Source of the DNA: Nanobdellota archaeon
Lineage (GTDB): Archaea; Nanobdellota; Nanobdellia; Pacearchaeales; GW2011-AR1
Reading direction: 5' to 3'
DNA length: 13,461 nt
Assembly (NCBI GenBank): GCA_018830685.1
Contig: JAHJRR010000053.1
Coordinates: 1 to 13,461, forward strand
Part shown: piece after piece, positions 12,846-13,461 of the stretch
How positions within the stretch are numbered: position 1 is the first letter of the stretch
How the letters are laid out: each line of letters starts with the position of its first letter
Program-made: the position numbers and the translations under genes
Notes under the pieces: generated by a model
What the model was told of the DNA's origin: nothing
The model's input: only the letters and a program-made list of their open reading frames with translations
The model's database searches: none

Positions 12846-13461
12846 TTAAGCGGGTCCCCATAGGACACATACAGGCGGCCAGGTGCAACCGGTTTCATAC
12901 CAGCCTCCTGCAGCATAGTAATTGCAAATGAATGTTGCAGTTGCATCATTTCCAAAATTAGAATTACACCATGCATCTGCTTGGGATTGTGTTGCCCCCG
13001 GACAGATTTCATTAGAGATGCCATAATCACTTCCACCACCTTCGCTACTTACGCATACTGTTGGACTTGCACACCATTTACAATTTATCTCATTATAACT
13101 ATTACATATAGGAGACCATGTAGAAACTGCATCAATATGGTTTGAATAATCTACACACCATTGGTCTGCTTGGGATTGTGTTGCACCAGGACAAGCAGTT
13201 GAAATAGCGTACTCTTCATGATAATTGCACTCTGGGGCATTAACGACAACAGTCCATGTCTCGGAATCACTGCCTTCAGAGTTAGTTGCAGTTAAGGTTA
13301 ATGTTCCACTTGATTCTGGTGTCATCGTCGTGGTGCTTCCTGAGGTAGTTTGAGTTCCTAAAGTCCATAGATATGTTGGTGTTGGCTTTCCTTCTGCGTC
13401 TGCAATCAGATTAATCGTTGTGTCCGAATCTATTGTGATTGTTGTTTCCGGTGCTTGGTTG
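12846..13461 (-). CDS. 3' part of Ig-like, cysteine-rich repeat surface protein
   Basis: This is the last 204 residues of a protein whose start lies beyond the window; the frame is open to the edge. Residues 1 to about 75 look like an Ig- or PKD-like beta domain (GKPTPTYLW, GTLTLTATNSEGS, WTVVV). Two cysteine-rich repeats follow, about 86-138 and 146-199. Both contain CPGATQSQADxWC and later C-N-x-Y, C-x-W and a CV motif, with six and five cysteines. The protein ends WGPA with no membrane anchor or sorting motif. It resembles an exported adhesin-type protein. Standing 50 bases upstream of prepilin A on the same strand, it may be displayed by or with the pilus; this is inference from position. 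Confidence 0.8.
   Translation of the reverse strand, partial: NQAPETTITIDSDTTINLIADAEGKPTPTYLWTLGTQTTSGSTTTMTPESSGTLTLTATNSEGSDSETWTVVVNAPECNYHEEYAISTACPGATQSQADQWCVDYSNHIDAVSTWSPICNSYNEINCKWCASPTVCVSSEGGGSDYGISNEICPGATQSQADAWCNSNFGNDATATFICNYYAAGGWYETGCTWPPVCVLWGPA
12976..12995 (-). repeat. 20-base direct repeat, copy in second cysteine-rich unit
   Basis: tctgcttgggattgtgttgc (+ strand reading) is identical to 13165-13184. The copies are 189 bases (63 codons) apart and in frame; they encode GATQSQAD within each repeat. Confidence 0.8.
13165..13184 (-). repeat. 20-base direct repeat, copy in first cysteine-rich unit
   Basis: This is the partner of 12976-12995. Exact nucleotide identity here, against looser similarity in the rest of the units, suggests a recent duplication, gene conversion or strong constraint on this motif. 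Confidence 0.8.

Noticed and set aside
12770..13039. Minus-strand open frame of 89 codons
   Set aside because: It is in another frame of the repeat protein and of the prepilin A start, and it looks like a shadow with no recognisable features.
1..13461. CRISPR array, tRNA or rRNA genes
   Set aside because: No regularly spaced direct repeats and no TΨC-arm or rRNA-like stretches were seen on either strand by eye.

Overview
The window looks like AT-rich DNA from an archaeon, most likely a DPANN lineage of the Woesearchaeota/Pacearchaeota type. The grounds are archaeal class III prepilin signal peptides, a GspE/TadA/FlaI-type ATPase with two T2SF membrane proteins, archaeal TATA-like boxes, and both GGTGAT-type Shine-Dalgarno (SD) sites and apparently leaderless genes. 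The lineage is inferred from remembered family resemblance; no search was run.

Layout. Positions 1-99 hold the end of a reading frame that resembles the core-binding domain of an archaeal tyrosine recombinase, followed by two short hairpins. Positions 279-2753 form a cell-surface island. It has a small membrane-anchored ten-cysteine protein (- strand), a decayed third copy of the same domain hidden in the intergenic gap (915-1064, - strand), and a 528-residue secreted protein (+ strand) ending in the same ten-cysteine domain. Positions 2921-5321 (+ strand) carry a histidine phosphatase with an unusual C-terminal extension and a short RtcB RNA ligase. Both are preceded by the same 15-mer at exactly the same distance from the start codon.

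Positions 5324-13461 (- strand, transcribed right to left) are one pilus-type cluster. In order of transcription: a cysteine-rich repeat protein cut by the window edge, four prepilins, the assembly ATPase, a 54-residue gene, two T2SF-family platform proteins and two more prepilins. The ATPase would drive subunit extraction through the platform pair, the prepilins would form the filament or its minor subunits, and the repeat protein may be an exported adhesin. No prepilin peptidase is present, so processing must be encoded elsewhere.

The points most worth a second look are the ten-cysteine domain in three local copies, the 54-residue gene between ATPase and platform, the phosphatase C-terminal domain, the bacterial-looking short RtcB, and the identical 15-mers upstream of two adjacent genes.
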